Shown: in pieces, positions 1-6,582 of the stretch
Numbering within the stretch: the stretch's first letter is position 1
How the letters are laid out: every line of letters starts with the position of its first letter
Program-made: the position numbers and the translations under genes
From: DASRHG01 sp035650655
Lineage (GTDB): Bacteria; Desulfobacterota; Binatia; DP-6
Direction: 5' to 3'
Assembly: GCA_035650655.1 (NCBI GenBank)
Contig: DASRHG010000075.1
Location: 1 to 15,786, forward strand
Length of the DNA: 15,786 nt
Notes under the pieces: generated by a model
Told to the model about the DNA's origin: nothing
Seen by the model: the letters and a program-made list of their open reading frames with translations, nothing else
The model's database searches: none

Positions 1-140
1 CCTTGTTCTTCGTGAATCGTCCCGGCGTGCCGACCGACGACCTCGACATCGTCGACCTCGCGCCGACCATCCTCGCTCTGCTCGGCGTCGACGTGCCGTC
101 CGACATGGACGGCCGGGTGCGCATCCCGCCGGCGCGTTGA
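1..140 (+). CDS. C-terminal end of an alkaline-phosphatase-superfamily protein (partial)
   Basis: This is the last 45 residues of an open frame that enters from the left edge (codon phase starts at position 3) and stops at TGA 138-140. The visible peptide includes DIVDLAPTILALLGVDVPSD followed by MDGR. That pattern, a hydrophobic D-[IL]-x-P-T-[IV]-L-x-L-L-G segment followed by P-x-x-M-D-G-R, is typical of the C-terminal end of the type I phosphodiesterase / nucleotide pyrophosphatase / sulfatase branch of the alkaline phosphatase fold. The metal-binding and nucleophile residues lie upstream of the window, so substrate and reaction cannot be told. The downstream T2SS operon has its own promoter, so a functional link is not implied. 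Many T2SS substrates are phosphatases, but nothing here shows that this one is secreted. Confidence 0.7.
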   Translation, partial: LFFVNRPGVPTDDLDIVDLAPTILALLGVDVPSDMDGRVRIPPAR

Positions 141-202
141 AGCGACCGGTCCGCCGCGCCGTCCAAGGCTCGGCGCGCGTCGATCCCGGCTCGCCCGCGA
201 AG

Positions 203-231
203 TTGAAAAGGTATCCCTGCTCGCGTATGAA
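203..231 (+). promoter_or_regulatory. Probable sigma70-type promoter of the gsp operon
   Basis: A TTGAAA hexamer (203-208) is followed after exactly 17 bp by TATGAA (226-231), in a locally A/T-rich patch that stands out from the surrounding GC-rich DNA. Transcription would begin near 238-240 and leave a leader of about 60 nt before the TTG start of gspF at 300. No other comparably good promoter was seen inside the operon, so this one probably drives gspF through gspD. The ATG at 231 lies at the edge of the -10 hexamer and so would not be on the transcript, which argues against that longer gspF start. Confidence 0.6.
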
Positions 232-299
232 TGCACCAATTTTTCCGCACTTTAGCCTGCGAGCGGCGGTGTGGCGGCTGGGCGGCAGAGGGAACTCGG

Positions 300-1532
300 T
301 TGGCGCAATTCCAGTACCGCGCGGTTGATCCGCAGGGAAAGGTCGTGGAGGGGACGATCGAGGCGGCCGAGGTGCCCGTGGTCGTCGCGCGGCTGCACGA
401 TCGCGGGCTCATCCCGATCAACATCGGGGCGTCCGCGGACGGTGCGCGGGCGCGCCCCGCCCGCCTCGCGCTGCCGACGCTCCCGGCGCTCGGGCGCCGG
501 CGGATCAAGCAGCGCGAGCTCCTCGTCCTCACGCAGCAGCTCTCGGCGCTCGTCTCGTCCGGGCTCCCGCTCGACCGGAGCCTCGCGACGGTCGCCGAGC
601 TCGCCGACAACCCCGAGCTGAAGCGCATCCACACCGAGGTGCTGCACGCCGTCCAGGGCGGCAAGTCGCTCGCGGAGGCGCTCGGCCAGCACAAGGCGTT
701 TCCGGCGCTCTACGTGAACATGATCCGGGCGGGCGAGGTCGGCGGCTTCCTCGAGCTCGTCCTCCAGCGCCTCGTCGAGTACCTCGAGCGCGGACAGCAG
801 CTGCGCGACGACGTGACGGGCGCGATGATCTACCCGCTCGTCCTGACCGGCATGCTCGGCGCCTCCATGCTCTTCCTCCTCGTCTTCGTGCTGCCGAAGT
901 TCTCGGCGCTCTTCGCCGATCTCAAGACCGCGATGCCGCTCCCGGCGCGCTTCGTCATGGGAGTCTCGGACGTGGTGCGCGGCTACTGGTGGGTCGCGAT
1001 CCCCGTGCTCGCGGTCGTGCTCATCGCGTACCGATCGATGCTGAACAACCCGCGGGGGCGCTACCGGTGGGACCAGCTGAAGCTCCGCCTGCCGCTCGTC
1101 GGGCCCGTGCTGCGCAAGATGGAGGTCGCGAGCATCTCCCGCACGCTCGGCACGCTCCTCAAGAGCGGCGTCCCGATGCTCCAGTCGCTCGGCGTCGTGA
1201 AGGACATCGCCGGCAACCAGGTGATCGCGCGCTCGCTCGGCGAGGTGGAGGTCGGCGTGCGCGAGGGGGCCGGCGTCTCCGACCCGCTCGCGCGCTCCGG
1301 CGTCTTCCCGACGCTCGCCATTCAGATGATCTCCGTCGGCGAGGAGACGGGGAAGCTCGACGAGCTCCTCCTCCGCGTCGCCGACCACTTCGACCGCGAC
1401 GTGCGCGTCCAGATCCAGCAGTTCACACGTCTCCTCGAGCCGGCGCTCATCCTGGTCATGGGCCTCGGCGTCGGCGTGATCGTCGTGTCGATGCTGATGG
1501 CGATCTTCAGCGTGAACGACCTCCCGATGTGA
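300..1532 (+). CDS. gspF: Type II secretion inner-membrane platform protein GspF
   Basis: GspF is the polytopic inner-membrane protein at the centre of the T2SS assembly platform; it contacts the GspE ATPase and GspL. The protein has the family layout: an N-terminal YRAVDPQGKVVEGTIEA segment, a first T2SSF helical domain (about residues 74-196) with the GLPLDRSL motif, membrane segments near 175-200 and 225-245, a second T2SSF domain (about 277-399) with LKSGVPMLQSL and SVGEETGKLDELL, and a C-terminal membrane segment. The start is taken as TTG 300: AGAGGGA at 287-293 sits 6 nt upstream, the 410-aa product has normal family length, and the family-like sequence begins at this codon. The in-frame ATG at 231 would add 23 unrelated residues and overlaps the promoter. 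It is the first gene of the operon; gspE, which usually precedes gspF, is absent. Confidence 0.95.
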   Translation: MAQFQYRAVDPQGKVVEGTIEAAEVPVVVARLHDRGLIPINIGASADGARARPARLALPTLPALGRRRIKQRELLVLTQQLSALVSSGLPLDRSLATVAELADNPELKRIHTEVLHAVQGGKSLAEALGQHKAFPALYVNMIRAGEVGGFLELVLQRLVEYLERGQQLRDDVTGAMIYPLVLTGMLGASMLFLLVFVLPKFSALFADLKTAMPLPARFVMGVSDVVRGYWWVAIPVLAVVLIAYRSMLNNPRGRYRWDQLKLRLPLVGPVLRKMEVASISRTLGTLLKSGVPMLQSLGVVKDIAGNQVIARSLGEVEVGVREGAGVSDPLARSGVFPTLAIQMISVGEETGKLDELLLRVADHFDRDVRVQIQQFTRLLEPALILVMGLGVGVIVVSMLMAIFSVNDLPM

Positions 1533-1560
1533 CGGGTGTCGGAGCGAGGTGACCCCGTAC

Positions 1561-2484
1561 GTGAGCATCCCACTTGGACGAACGGCCCGCCGGACGCTGA
1601 TCGTGGTGGCGATCGCCGAGGCGGCCGTGTTCCTGATTCTCCTCACGGTGGCGCGGTTCATGAGCGTCGGGCACAAGGCGGAGCGGCGCGCCGCGCTCGC
1701 GCTCGATGCGTTCCACGCCGACGTCGGCCGCTACCCGACGACGGGCGAGGGCCTCCAGGCGCTCGTGCAGCGGCTGCAGGGCGTCGACGGCTGGGACCGC
1801 CCGTACGTCGAGAGCATCCCGCTCGACCCGTGGCATCACCCGTATGCGTATCGAGCTCCCGGCGGCGAGGGGCGGTTCCGGGACATCGTCTCCTTCGGCG
1901 GCGACGGTGCCAAGGGCGGCGTCCGCGAGGGCGCGGACATCGTGCCGTTCGTCTTCGACGCCTGGCCGGGCATCGGTGCCGGACTCATGGTGGTGTTCGT
2001 CGCCCTGGCCGCTTCCCGGCCGACCGAGTTCCAGAGGAGCCACCCAATCATGCGAGAGAATCGACGACAGGCCGGCTTCACCCTCATCGAGCTCATGATC
2101 GTGATGAGCATCATCGCGCTCCTGATGGCGCTCGTCGTGCCGCGCTTCATGGGCCAGCAGGCGAAGGCGGAGCGGCGTGCCGCGCGCGCGCAGATCGAGC
2201 TCTTCGGCACCGCGCTCGACGCCTTCCGCCTCGACATCGGCCGCTACCCGACCGGGCAGGAGGGCCTCGCGGCGCTCGTGCAGCGGCCCTTCGGCGTCGA
2301 CCGCTGGGACGGGCCCTATCTCAAGAAGCAGGTCCCGCTCGATCCGTGGCATCACCCCTACGAGTACCGGAGCCCCGGGCAGGGCGGGCGGCCCTACGAC
2401 ATCGTGTCGTACGGGGCGGACGGTGCGCCCGGCGGCGACGGCGACGGCCGCGACATCGCGAGCTGGGAGAACGACGCAGGGTGA
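1561..2484 (+). CDS. Tandem GspG ORF: degenerate GspG-like domain fused in frame to GspG
   Basis: One uninterrupted frame (307 aa) encodes two GspG-type domains. Residues 12-31 are a membrane helix that aligns with the prepilin helix, but the cleavage motif is lost: the region reads ARRTLIVV where GspG has AGFTLIEL, so Gly(-1), Phe(+1) and Glu(+5) become Arg, Arg and Val. Residues 38-131 resemble the GspG globular domain (GRYPTTGEGLQALVQR, PLDPWHHPYAYR) and keep a calcium-type loop with D115 and D126. Compared with the second copy, the long helix has an 8-residue deletion after KAERRAA. Residues 134-151 form a second hydrophobic helix, and canonical GspG begins at Met164. GTG 1561 is chosen because GAGGTGA (1546-1552) lies 8 nt upstream; GTG 1549 is an alternative, giving 311 aa. 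Whether the long product is made, or whether GspG comes only from the internal start at 2050, cannot be told from sequence. Confidence 0.72.
   Translation: MSIPLGRTARRTLIVVAIAEAAVFLILLTVARFMSVGHKAERRAALALDAFHADVGRYPTTGEGLQALVQRLQGVDGWDRPYVESIPLDPWHHPYAYRAPGGEGRFRDIVSFGGDGAKGGVREGADIVPFVFDAWPGIGAGLMVVFVALAASRPTEFQRSHPIMRENRRQAGFTLIELMIVMSIIALLMALVVPRFMGQQAKAERRAARAQIELFGTALDAFRLDIGRYPTGQEGLAALVQRPFGVDRWDGPYLKKQVPLDPWHHPYEYRSPGQGGRPYDIVSYGADGAPGGDGDGRDIASWENDAG
2050..2484 (+). CDS. gspG: Major pseudopilin GspG (internal start within the tandem ORF)
   Basis: GspG is the major subunit of the T2SS pseudopilus, cleaved and N-methylated by the prepilin peptidase before assembly in the inner membrane. 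This 144-aa protein, of normal family length, has a short basic leader (MRENRRQAG), the cleavage motif G9|FTLIE with Glu at +5, a hydrophobic helix to about residue 33, and the GspG globular domain: DIGRYPTGQEGL, PLDPWHHPYEYR and the calcium-binding loop SYGADGAPGGDGDGRDI. ATG 2050 is preceded by AGAGGAG at 2033-2039 (10-nt spacer), so independent initiation is plausible although the upstream frame has no stop before it. The stop TGA 2482-2484 overlaps the GTG start of gspH. As the tail of the upstream fusion ORF, it could also be produced by processing of the long product. Confidence 0.93.
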   Translation: MRENRRQAGFTLIELMIVMSIIALLMALVVPRFMGQQAKAERRAARAQIELFGTALDAFRLDIGRYPTGQEGLAALVQRPFGVDRWDGPYLKKQVPLDPWHHPYEYRSPGQGGRPYDIVSYGADGAPGGDGDGRDIASWENDAG

Positions 2485-2957
2485 TCGTGTCGGGCCCCCA
2501 TCGCGCCGCGCGCGGCTTCACGCTGATCGAGATGACGATGGTGCTCCTCATCATCGCGATCGGCTCCGCCCTCGTGATCCCGATGATCGAGAGCGGCATC
2601 GAGGCGCGCGAGGTGCGACGCGCGGCCCGGCAGATCGCCTCGACGATGCACTACTGCCGCGGCGAGGCCGTCTCGCGCGGCATGCCGCAGGAGCTGGTCA
2701 TCGACGCGACGAAGAACAGCCTGCACACGACGGCCTGGGGCCGGTGGGCGGTGCTGACCGACCGCGCGCTGATCGAGCGCATCACCGGCGGCAACCAGGT
2801 CGAGGACGGCGTCGTGCAGATCCTCTTCTTCCCAAACGGGGCGTCGAGCGGGGCCGAGGTCGTGGTCGCGAACCGGCGGGACCGGACGCAGAACCGGATC
2901 GAGATCGATCTCGATCCGCTCATCAGCACGGTCCGGGTCGCGGACGTGGCGGGATGA
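2481..2957 (+). CDS. gspH: Minor pseudopilin GspH
   Basis: GspH is a minor pseudopilin that joins the I-J-K tip complex to the GspG filament. The 158-aa product begins MIVSGPHRAARG and is cleaved before FTLIEMTMVLL, with Glu at +5. The hydrophobic helix is followed by EVRRAARQIASTMHYCRGEAVSRG, which fits the GspH/FimT family pattern, and then a beta-rich region with ILFFPNGASSGAEVVV near the C-terminus. GTG 2481 overlaps the gspG stop (GTGA), matching other junctions in this operon; GTG 2487, two codons later, is about equally possible because AGGGTGA lies just before it. The stop overlaps the gspI start. The family assignment rests on the prepilin motif, size and position; GspH proteins are divergent beyond the helix. 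Confidence 0.88.
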   Translation: MIVSGPHRAARGFTLIEMTMVLLIIAIGSALVIPMIESGIEAREVRRAARQIASTMHYCRGEAVSRGMPQELVIDATKNSLHTTAWGRWAVLTDRALIERITGGNQVEDGVVQILFFPNGASSGAEVVVANRRDRTQNRIEIDLDPLISTVRVADVAG

Positions 2958-3382
2958 GGGGCGCCGTGCGTGCCACCGGACGGCGCTCGACGTTCGGGTT
3001 CACGCTGATCGAGGTCGCGGTCGCGCTCGCCATCCTCGGGATCGGCGTGGTCACGGTGCTCGAGATCGTGAGCGGCAGCCTCCGGCTCCAGGACCGTGCG
3101 AGCCGCGAGAGCCGCGCCGTGCTCCTTGCGCGGGGCACCATGGACGCGCTCCTCTTCCAGCCCGACATCCGCGATCACGTCGAGGACCGGCCGTCGGCCG
3201 AGGGCTATCGGACGCACATCGTCGTGCGGCATGCGACGCCCGAAGAGGGCGGCGCGCGCGACCTCGACTTCTCCTCCGACGTGGCGCTCCGGTACCTCCA
3301 GGTCGACGTCACCTGGCAGGACGCGAGCGGCGCGAAGACGTACACCGTCCAGAGCCTGCGGGTGGCTCCCGAGAATGAGTAG
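2954..3382 (+). CDS. gspI: Minor pseudopilin GspI
   Basis: GspI is a minor pseudopilin of the T2SS tip complex and starts assembly with GspJ and GspK. The 142-aa protein has a 15-residue basic leader ending RRSTFG, then FTLIEVAVALAILGIGVVTV, with the cleavage glycine at 15 and Glu at +5. The V-A-[VL]-A-[IL]-[LA] pattern in the first helical turns is typical of GspI. The mature part is slightly longer than the usual 110-120 residues. The start ATG 2954 overlaps the gspH stop (ATGA), and the stop TAG 3380-3382 lies 8 nt inside the gspJ start, so translation of H, I and J is probably coupled. Confidence 0.88.
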   Translation: MRGAVRATGRRSTFGFTLIEVAVALAILGIGVVTVLEIVSGSLRLQDRASRESRAVLLARGTMDALLFQPDIRDHVEDRPSAEGYRTHIVVRHATPEEGGARDLDFSSDVALRYLQVDVTWQDASGAKTYTVQSLRVAPENE

Positions 3383-4067
3383 GGCGCACCGAGCCGGCTT
3401 CACGCTCCTCGAGCTCGTCCTCGCCATGACGGCGCTCGCGATGATGACGGCGATCTGCTACGCCGCCTTCCATCTCGCGATCCGCGCGATCGAGCGGGGG
3501 GAGGTCGCGGTCGTGACGGCGCAGCGGCTGCGCGTCGCGAGCGACGTCCTCATCCGGCAGATCAAGTCGACCGTGCCGTATGCCGCCCGGAACAAGGACC
3601 TGGACGTGTATCCGTACTTCCTCGGCACCGCCACCTCGATGGCGTTCGTCACCGCGGGCGGTCTTCACGGCGGGGGCGGGCTCGTGCGCGTCGTCTACCA
3701 GGTGGTCGACAATCCGCCGCGGCTGATCATGACGGAGACGTCGTTCTTCTCCCCGGATACGCTCGGGCGCGACGCGGTCGACACCTCGGGGGAGCGTCCC
3801 ACCGTCCTCCTCGACAACTTCCAGTCGCTGCACTTCTTGTACTACCGGAACGAAGGCGAGGACTTCGGGGAGTCGTCGTGGGTGAGCGGCTGGGACGGCT
3901 ACGAGGAGGAGATGATGCCGTCCGCGGTCCGGATCACCGTCGACGGGCTCCCCGGCCTCGAGCTCGGGCAGTGGAACCAGGAAATTCCGATCATGGCGAC
4001 GAACTACGGCGACAACATGGGCGAGGTCGACGAGGAGAGCCTCGCGGAGCGGCCGGAGGACGAGTAG
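3375..4067 (+). CDS. gspJ: Minor pseudopilin GspJ
   Basis: GspJ is a minor pseudopilin of the I-J-K tip complex. The 230-aa product has a very short leader (MSRAHRAG), the cleavage site before FTLLELVLAMTALAMMTAI with Glu at +5, and a larger mature domain than the other FTLxE pseudopilins here, as expected for GspJ. The region LLDNFQSLHFLYYR, followed later by AVRITVDGLPG, matches the usual GspJ pattern of paired beta strands. The start overlaps the gspI end by 8 nt. The C-terminus is acidic (EVDEESLAERPEDE). After the TAG stop the same frame stays open for ten more codons to a TGA that overlaps the gspK start, suggesting that the TAG is a recent nonsense change in the last codons. Confidence 0.9.
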   Translation: MSRAHRAGFTLLELVLAMTALAMMTAICYAAFHLAIRAIERGEVAVVTAQRLRVASDVLIRQIKSTVPYAARNKDLDVYPYFLGTATSMAFVTAGGLHGGGGLVRVVYQVVDNPPRLIMTETSFFSPDTLGRDAVDTSGERPTVLLDNFQSLHFLYYRNEGEDFGESSWVSGWDGYEEEMMPSAVRITVDGLPGLELGQWNQEIPIMATNYGDNMGEVDEESLAERPEDE

Positions 4068-4096
4068 GTGGACACGGACGCGGGGGACGAGGGCAA

Positions 4097-5179
4097 GTGA
4101 CGGGCGCCCGCACGACGCGCGAGCGGACGGGCGAGCGCGGCATCGCACTCCTCCTCGTCATGTGGATCTTCATGGTCCTCGGCGTGCTGTCGCTCGACTT
4201 CGCCCGCTACATGCGCGACGACGGGCAGGCGGCGATCAACTTCGAGGAGGAGACGATCGGGTACTACGTCGCCCTCGCCGGCATGAACCGCGTCATCTAC
4301 GAGGCGCAGGTGGCGCGCGATCAGTTGCTCACGACGCCGGTCACGAACGCCGACGCCGAGCGGCGGCCCGGCCGCGACCGCGAGGACGACGACGAGGACG
4401 CACGCGTCCCGGCGGACGGCCAGTGGCACGACGGCGAGTTCGCCGGGCGGCGCTACTCCGTCCGGCTGACGGACGAGGGCGGGCGCATCGCGCTCAACAA
4501 GGCGGACGAGACGCTCCTCACGCACGTCGTCCGGAGCCTCTATCAGGGCTTCAACGCGACGACCGGCCTCGACAAGCGGGCGAGCGACTCGATCGCCGAG
4601 ATCGTCGACGCGATCCAGGACTGGCGCGACGTCGACGACGTGACGCACCTCCACGGGGCGGAGAACGAGTACTACCTCGGTCTCAAGAACCCGTACCCCG
4701 CGAAGAACGGCTTCTTCGACTCGCCGGAGGAGCTGCTGCTCGTGAAGGGCATCACGCCCGAGCTCTTCTACGGGCACGACGGGGTGCCCGGCCTCCGCGA
4801 CATCTTCACGGTCTACAGCCGCGCCTCGACCGTGAACGTCCGCACGGCGCCGCCGGCGGTGCTCCAGGTGATCCTGAACGTGGACGCCGCGACGGTGACG
4901 GACCTCCTCGCGGAGCGCGAGGCGGCCGGCGAGGGGTTCCTCGCCCTCGTGCAGGCGCAGGCGACGACGATCGACCCCCGGCTCGCCGCGCTCCTCGTCG
5001 ACCAGGAGCCGGCGATCGTCACCATCGACGCGCGCGCGGACACGAAGCTCGACACGAACCTCTCGCGCGTCCAGGTGGTGGCCGACCTCTCCTCCGAGGA
5101 GGCGGAGGGCGCGAAGGTCATCCGGTGGCTCGACCGGGCGCCGTGGGAGGGCGGCCTTCCGGGCGGGGACGCGTCGTGA
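4097..5179 (+). CDS. gspK: Minor pseudopilin GspK
   Basis: GspK caps the T2SS pseudopilus tip and is by far the largest pseudopilin. The 360-aa product has a 15-residue leader ending RTGERG and then IALLLVMWIFMVLGVLSLDF. As is normal for GspK, the residue at +5 is not Glu. The mature part shows family landmarks: DEGGRIALNKA near the first beta strands, the IVDAIQDWRDVDD helix, FFDSPEELLLVKGITPELFYG in the inserted helical (SAM-like) domain, and STVNVRTAPPAVLQVI in the second one. A strongly acidic insert (DREDDDEDAR, about residues 95-104) lies in an early loop. GTG 4097 overlaps the TGA that would end an extended gspJ frame, and purine-rich GAGGG lies just upstream. The stop overlaps the gspL start (GTGA). 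An earlier in-frame ATG at 3878 belongs to the antiphase reading of gspJ and is rejected. Confidence 0.92.
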   Translation: MTGARTTRERTGERGIALLLVMWIFMVLGVLSLDFARYMRDDGQAAINFEEETIGYYVALAGMNRVIYEAQVARDQLLTTPVTNADAERRPGRDREDDDEDARVPADGQWHDGEFAGRRYSVRLTDEGGRIALNKADETLLTHVVRSLYQGFNATTGLDKRASDSIAEIVDAIQDWRDVDDVTHLHGAENEYYLGLKNPYPAKNGFFDSPEELLLVKGITPELFYGHDGVPGLRDIFTVYSRASTVNVRTAPPAVLQVILNVDAATVTDLLAEREAAGEGFLALVQAQATTIDPRLAALLVDQEPAIVTIDARADTKLDTNLSRVQVVADLSSEEAEGAKVIRWLDRAPWEGGLPGGDAS

Positions 5180-6582
5180 CGCTCGGCGAGCTGTCCCAGC
5201 GCCTGCGACGCGTCGACTTCCTCGACGGCCTCGGCATCTACGTCGCCCCGAACGAGGTGGCGCTCGCACACGTCGAGAAGAAGCTCTTCACGGTGGCCCT
5301 CCGCCACGCACGGACGTTCCCGCTGCCGCCCGCCGCGCGTTCGGGCGAGCGGCGCCAGGCGCTCGCGCAGGCCGTCCTCACCTTCGCGCGCGAGCACAAG
5401 GTCGACACCCGCCGCGCGTATCTCTGCGTCCCGCGCGCCGATGTCGCCTTCAGCCGCGTCGTCCTGCCCGCGGCCGCGCGCGAGAACCTGACGCAGGTGC
5501 TCGAGTACGAGATGGAGCACCTCGTTCCCCTCCCACGCGACCAGATCTACTACGACTACTCGGTGCGGCCGCTCGGCGGCGACCGCCTCGAGGTCCTGCT
5601 CGTCTCGATCCCGCGTGCGACCGTCCAGGCGTATCTCGAGGCGCTCGAGGACGCCTTCGTCCACCCCCGCGGCATCGTCCTCGCCTCGACCGCGATCGCC
5701 GACTACCTCGCGTTCTGCCGCGGCGGCGCCGAGGGCCCGTTCGGGCTCCTGCTCGGCGCGGGGGAGGGCATCGAGCTGGCGCTCCTCGACGGCGGGCGCC
5801 TCGTCGGGAGCCAGCTCGTCCCCGCGAGCCGGGTCGGCGCCGCGGGCGACCTCTCGCGCTCGGTCGCGCGGCAGCTGGCGGACGGCGCGTTCGCGCCCGA
5901 GCAGGTGCAGCTCTACCGCTGGGAGCTCACGAACGGCGCCGGGCCCGCCCTCCCGGCGCTCGGGGACGGCGACCTGCTCACGCTCGCGGCGGGCCGGCTC
6001 GAGGCGCCGCCCGAGTTCTTCGACTCGCGCGAGCCCGCGCTCCTCCCGGCGCTCGGCGCGGCGCTCGATGCGGTCCGGGAGGGCCACGTCCCGGTGAACC
6101 TCCTCCCCGAGGAGGGGCGCGCGTACGACGAGGGCCTGTCGGTGACGACGGTCGTGCTCTTCGTCGCGACCGTCCTGCTCCTCGTCGTCTGGGGCGTGAG
6201 CGCGATCGTCGTCGACTACCGCCTCCGAAGTCAGGTGCAGGCCGAGCTCGCGATGAACGCGCCCCAGGTGCAGCGGGCGCGCGACCTCCAGAACGAGATC
6301 GACGATCTTCGCAAGCAGCTCGAGATCCTCCTCGCGGGCCAGGATCGGCGCGTCACCGTCATCCTGAAGGAGCTGTCGGAGATCGTTCCTCCCGACGCGT
6401 ACCTGACCTCGATCAACCTCCGCAACGAGCGGCTCACGCTCGACGGGTATGCGCGGCAGGCCTCCGACGTGATCACGGCGCTCACGAAGTCGAAGCGGTT
6501 CAAGAACGCGAACTTCACCTCGCCGACGACGAAGACGGGCGACAAGGAACGCTTTTCGCTCGTCGCGGAGCTCGAGAAGTGA
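5176..6582 (+). CDS. gspL: Type II secretion inner-membrane protein GspL
   Basis: GspL is a bitopic inner-membrane protein that docks the GspE ATPase on its cytoplasmic side and pairs with GspM in the periplasm. The 468-aa product has a large N-terminal actin-like cytoplasmic domain resembling PilM (about residues 12-310, beginning GLGIYVAPNEVALAHVEKK), one membrane helix (about 322-347, VTTVVLFVATVLLLVVWGVS), a coiled-coil stretch (about 355-385, with DLQNEIDDLRKQLEIL), and a periplasmic PilN-like ferredoxin-fold domain with LKELSEIVPPDAYLTSINL. It therefore has the PilM plus PilN architecture of GspL. GTG 5176 overlaps the gspK stop and the stop overlaps the gspM start, both as GTGA, so K, L and M are likely translated in a coupled way. 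Confidence 0.93.
   Translation: MTLGELSQRLRRVDFLDGLGIYVAPNEVALAHVEKKLFTVALRHARTFPLPPAARSGERRQALAQAVLTFAREHKVDTRRAYLCVPRADVAFSRVVLPAAARENLTQVLEYEMEHLVPLPRDQIYYDYSVRPLGGDRLEVLLVSIPRATVQAYLEALEDAFVHPRGIVLASTAIADYLAFCRGGAEGPFGLLLGAGEGIELALLDGGRLVGSQLVPASRVGAAGDLSRSVARQLADGAFAPEQVQLYRWELTNGAGPALPALGDGDLLTLAAGRLEAPPEFFDSREPALLPALGAALDAVREGHVPVNLLPEEGRAYDEGLSVTTVVLFVATVLLLVVWGVSAIVVDYRLRSQVQAELAMNAPQVQRARDLQNEIDDLRKQLEILLAGQDRRVTVILKELSEIVPPDAYLTSINLRNERLTLDGYARQASDVITALTKSKRFKNANFTSPTTKTGDKERFSLVAELEK

Noticed and set aside
252..1676. A 474-codon minus-strand ORF opposite gspF.
   Set aside because: It is a His/Arg/Asp/Glu-rich shadow of gspF, which has unmistakable family motifs on the + strand.
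2177..2953. The long N-terminal extension of the frame that contains gspI.
   Set aside because: It is Arg/Ser/Ala-rich and out of phase with gspG and gspH. The true gspI start at 2954 overlaps the gspH stop and begins a normal prepilin leader.
4162..5175. The long upstream extension of the gspL frame.
   Set aside because: It is the off-frame reading of gspK. GTG 5176 forms the usual GTGA overlap and gives a normal-length GspL.
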